Assembly: GCA_934464615.1 (NCBI GenBank)
Contig: CAKSKA010000010.1
Location: forward strand, 1-64,000
Reading direction: 5' to 3'
DNA: 64,000 nucleotides
Origin: an uncultured Eubacteriales bacterium
GTDB taxonomy: Bacteria; Bacillota; Clostridia; Oscillospirales; Acutalibacteraceae
Position numbers and translations under genes: made by a program. Each line of letters starts with the position of its first letter. Position 1 is the first letter of the stretch. The notes under the pieces are model-generated. The model searched no databases. It was not told the DNA's origin and worked only from the letters and a program-made list of their open reading frames with translations. Of this stretch, positions 61,884 to 64,000 are shown in pieces.

Positions 61884-64000
61884 ATGAGCAAAAAGTTTTA
61901 TGAGAAGAGCCATTCCGAAAAGCTGGATTTGCAGCTTTTCAAAAATCCGACCAAAGAGTACCGCGGTACTCCGTTCTGGTCGTGGAACACACGCCTTAAT
62001 AAAGGCGAGTGCTTAAGGCAAATAGACTGCTTTAAGGATATGGGATTCGGCGGTTACCATGTCCATGCGCGTTCCGGCCTTGATACGGAATATCTCGGCA
62101 AGGATTTTATGGATATTATTTCCGCTTGTAACGAGCACGGCAAAAAAGAAGATATGATATTTTATATGTATGATGAGGACCGCTATGCCTCCGGTCAGGC
62201 GGGCGGATTTGCCACAAAATACAATCCCGAATTGCGCGCGCGCCATATACGCTTCAGCTTTGAGAAAAATGACAGGGCTTTGCCGTATGAAGAAGCTGTA
62301 AAGACCGGAAGAACATACCTGCTTGCACAGTACGACATTAAACAGAATGAGGACGGAACGCTGGCGGATTATAAGCGCACCGATTCCGAAACGGTGGCTG
62401 ACGGTTATACGCGTATGTACGCTTACTGCCTTTGTGCAGAGTGCTGCGGCTGGAATAACGGCGGCGCAGACCTTGACCGTATGAATGTTAATGCGGTAAA
62501 GAAATTCCTTGATATTACATTTGACGCATACTATAAAGCGGTAGGCAAGGACTTTGAAAAGGAAATACCGTCTATGTTTACAGACGAGCCGAATACAGGC
62601 ATGAAACGCCGCTTAAAAACTCCGTTTGACCGCACAACCGATGTAAGAATGCCCTGGACGCTTGATTTGGCGGAGACTTTTAAAAAGACTTACGGCTTTG
62701 ATATACTCGATTACCTGCCCGAAATTTCTTACGACCTGCCCGACGGCAAACCTTCCTATGCGCGCTATGCGTATTTTGACCACACTACAGAGCGCTTTGT
62801 CGAGGCCTTCGGTGATTACTATGCCGATTACTGCGAAAAATACGGTATAAAAATGGCAGGTCATATTTTGTATGAGGATTCGCTCAGCTCTCAGGCTTTT
62901 GCCGTAGGCGAGTGTATGCGTTTTTACCGCAAAATGCAGTGGCCCGGTATAGATGTGCTTGTGGATTGCAGACATTATACCACCGCAAAACAAACGCAGT
63001 CTATTGTACACCAGTACGGTAAGGAAGCAATGGTTTCCGAACTTTACGGTGTTACCGGCTGGGAATGCAGATTTATGGATTATAAATCACAGGGTGACTG
63101 GCAGGCTGCATACGGCGTGACCGTACGCGTACCGCATTTGGCTTGGCTTTCAATGCGCGGTACGGGCAAACGCGATTATCCGGCATCCATAGGCGCCCAA
63201 TCACCGTGGTATAAGGAATTCCCGCTTATTGAGGATCACTTTGCAAGACTTAATACCGTGCTTACACGCGGCAAGCCGGTAGTAAATGTAGCGGTAATTC
63301 ATCCTATTGAAAGTATGTGGATGGTTTACGGACCGCAAAGCACAAATGACGATAAGGTTAACCACCTTGATTATACATTTAATAAAGTTGCTTGGGATCT
63401 TGCAAGAAATAAACAGGACTTCAACTTTATATGCGAGGCAACTCTGCCCGATCAGGTAGGGGAAATAACCGATAAACTTACCGTCGGCTGTATGCAGTAC
63501 AGCGCGGTTGTGGTACCGCCCTGCTTCACACTGCGTTCTTCTACAATAGAAATACTTGAAAAGTACGTTAAAAACGGCGGTAAACTGTTGTTTATAGGCG
63601 AAAAGCCTAAATTTACGGACGGTAAGGAAAGCAACCGCGTAGACGCGCTTTTCGCTGCGGCTGAACACGGCGAGATGAACAACTACCTTGCAAGCGATAC
63701 ATTGGAAAGCGCACGGGTTGTTCAGATTACCGACGACACCGGTGTACCCACAGACGATTTACTTTACTGTATGCGTAACGACGGCGGCAGCAAGTGGCTG
63801 TTTATTACACATACCGAACAGATACATAAAGACAAAAGGCGAAGGGAACTGTATCGCAAGAATATTGCCGTTACCGTAGACGGCGAGTTTGACGCACATA
63901 TTTACAACACTATGACGGGCGAAGTTGAAGAGGTAAGCTATGACGCAAAGGACGGCAAAACCACCGTTTATATCGAAATTTACGATAACGATTCGCCGCT
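61884..64000 (+). CDS. GH106-like alpha-L-rhamnosidase (cut by window edge)
   Basis: The frame is open from ATG 61884 (after CGGAGG) to the window end, giving 705 residues without a stop. The N terminus matches the GH106-like family: RGTPFWSWNTRLNKGECLRQI, FKDMGFGGYHVHARSGL, IFYMYDEDRYASGQAGG, then MFTDEPNTG near residue 233 with likely catalytic acids. A central segment, HYTTAKQ/SELYGVTGWECRFMDYK, and VVNVAVIHPIESMW follow. GH106 enzymes remove alpha-linked rhamnose from pectin. No signal peptide is seen, so it acts inside the cell. It is divergent from an AraC gene that may control it. Confidence 0.8.
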   Translation, partial: MSKKFYEKSHSEKLDLQLFKNPTKEYRGTPFWSWNTRLNKGECLRQIDCFKDMGFGGYHVHARSGLDTEYLGKDFMDIISACNEHGKKEDMIFYMYDEDRYASGQAGGFATKYNPELRARHIRFSFEKNDRALPYEEAVKTGRTYLLAQYDIKQNEDGTLADYKRTDSETVADGYTRMYAYCLCAECCGWNNGGADLDRMNVNAVKKFLDITFDAYYKAVGKDFEKEIPSMFTDEPNTGMKRRLKTPFDRTTDVRMPWTLDLAETFKKTYGFDILDYLPEISYDLPDGKPSYARYAYFDHTTERFVEAFGDYYADYCEKYGIKMAGHILYEDSLSSQAFAVGECMRFYRKMQWPGIDVLVDCRHYTTAKQTQSIVHQYGKEAMVSELYGVTGWECRFMDYKSQGDWQAAYGVTVRVPHLAWLSMRGTGKRDYPASIGAQSPWYKEFPLIEDHFARLNTVLTRGKPVVNVAVIHPIESMWMVYGPQSTNDDKVNHLDYTFNKVAWDLARNKQDFNFICEATLPDQVGEITDKLTVGCMQYSAVVVPPCFTLRSSTIEILEKYVKNGGKLLFIGEKPKFTDGKESNRVDALFAAAEHGEMNNYLASDTLESARVVQITDDTGVPTDDLLYCMRNDGGSKWLFITHTEQIHKDKRRRELYRKNIAVTVDGEFDAHIYNTMTGEVEEVSYDAKDGKTTVYIEIYDNDSP

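Overview
The window is a stretch of chromosome from an anaerobic, low-to-moderate GC member of the Clostridia. The evidence is a bifurcating-type [FeFe]-hydrogenase operon, a sporulation sigma factor of the SigK type, IreB, T-box leaders on three aminoacyl-tRNA synthetase units, a lysine riboswitch, AnGGAGG-type ribosome sites and frequent TTG starts. The pectin- and rhamnose-related genes suggest a gut or plant-fibre degrader. I cannot name the genus from sequence alone.

Layout. 1-0.9 kb: the tail of a large serine recombinase, so the left edge lies in or next to a mobile element. 0.9-5.7 kb: RluA-type pseudouridine synthase, RadC, and a TrkH/TrkA potassium uptake pair. 5.7-8.5 kb: consensus promoter, lysine riboswitch with terminator, and a polar amino-acid ABC transporter whose binding protein appears circularly permuted. 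8.7-14.2 kb: hydrogenase operon (NuoE-like, DRTGG-like, GHKL ATPase, 2Fe-2S protein, NuoF-like HydB, HydA). 14.3-16.2 kb: E2-like acyltransferase and class II aldolase. 16.2-20.6 kb (minus): membrane-flavodoxin fusion and a YhaN/YhaO (SbcCD-like) pair. 20.9-25.2 kb: housekeeping operon DUF951-prfA-tsaC-coaE-M18 peptidase. 25.3-30.2 kb: DUF1653-GNAT fusion, ABC-2 exporter, AraC regulator divergent from a Gfo/Idh oxidoreductase. 30.2-35 kb (minus): ireB, T-box-pheST, sigK. 35.5-41.7 kb: pth-mfd-lipoprotein and asnA. 41.8-44.2 kb: two carbohydrate-esterase-like genes. 44.2-47.2 kb: two zinc-ribbon membrane proteins, tRNA-Leu and a broken Tim44-like gene in a repeat-rich patch. 47.2-49.9 kb: ACT protein, UPF0210 protein and an M19 dipeptidase. 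49.9-53.8 kb (minus): T-box-thrS, FAD oxidoreductase, rpmB. 54-59.8 kb: HAD phosphatase, MFS transporter, dCMP deaminase, T-box-ileS. 59.9-64 kb: D-lactate-dehydrogenase-like enzyme, and an AraC regulator divergent from a GH106-like glycosidase that runs off the window.

The most unusual content is a set of small, TA-flanked, non-coding repeats (about 273-274 bp, plus 27-bp solo palindromes). The end palindrome of one family has the exact stem-loop consensus of a tRNA T-arm (GG-TTCGANT-CC). Two insertions can be undone on paper. Removing a 274-bp element plus one TA rejoins the Tim44-like gene in frame, and removing a 27-bp palindrome plus one TA restores a stop codon to the M19 dipeptidase. 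A third insertion appears to split an intrinsic terminator. A second notable observation is the binding protein under the lysine riboswitch, whose two halves are in swapped order relative to its family. Both readings are inferences from sequence without database searches.
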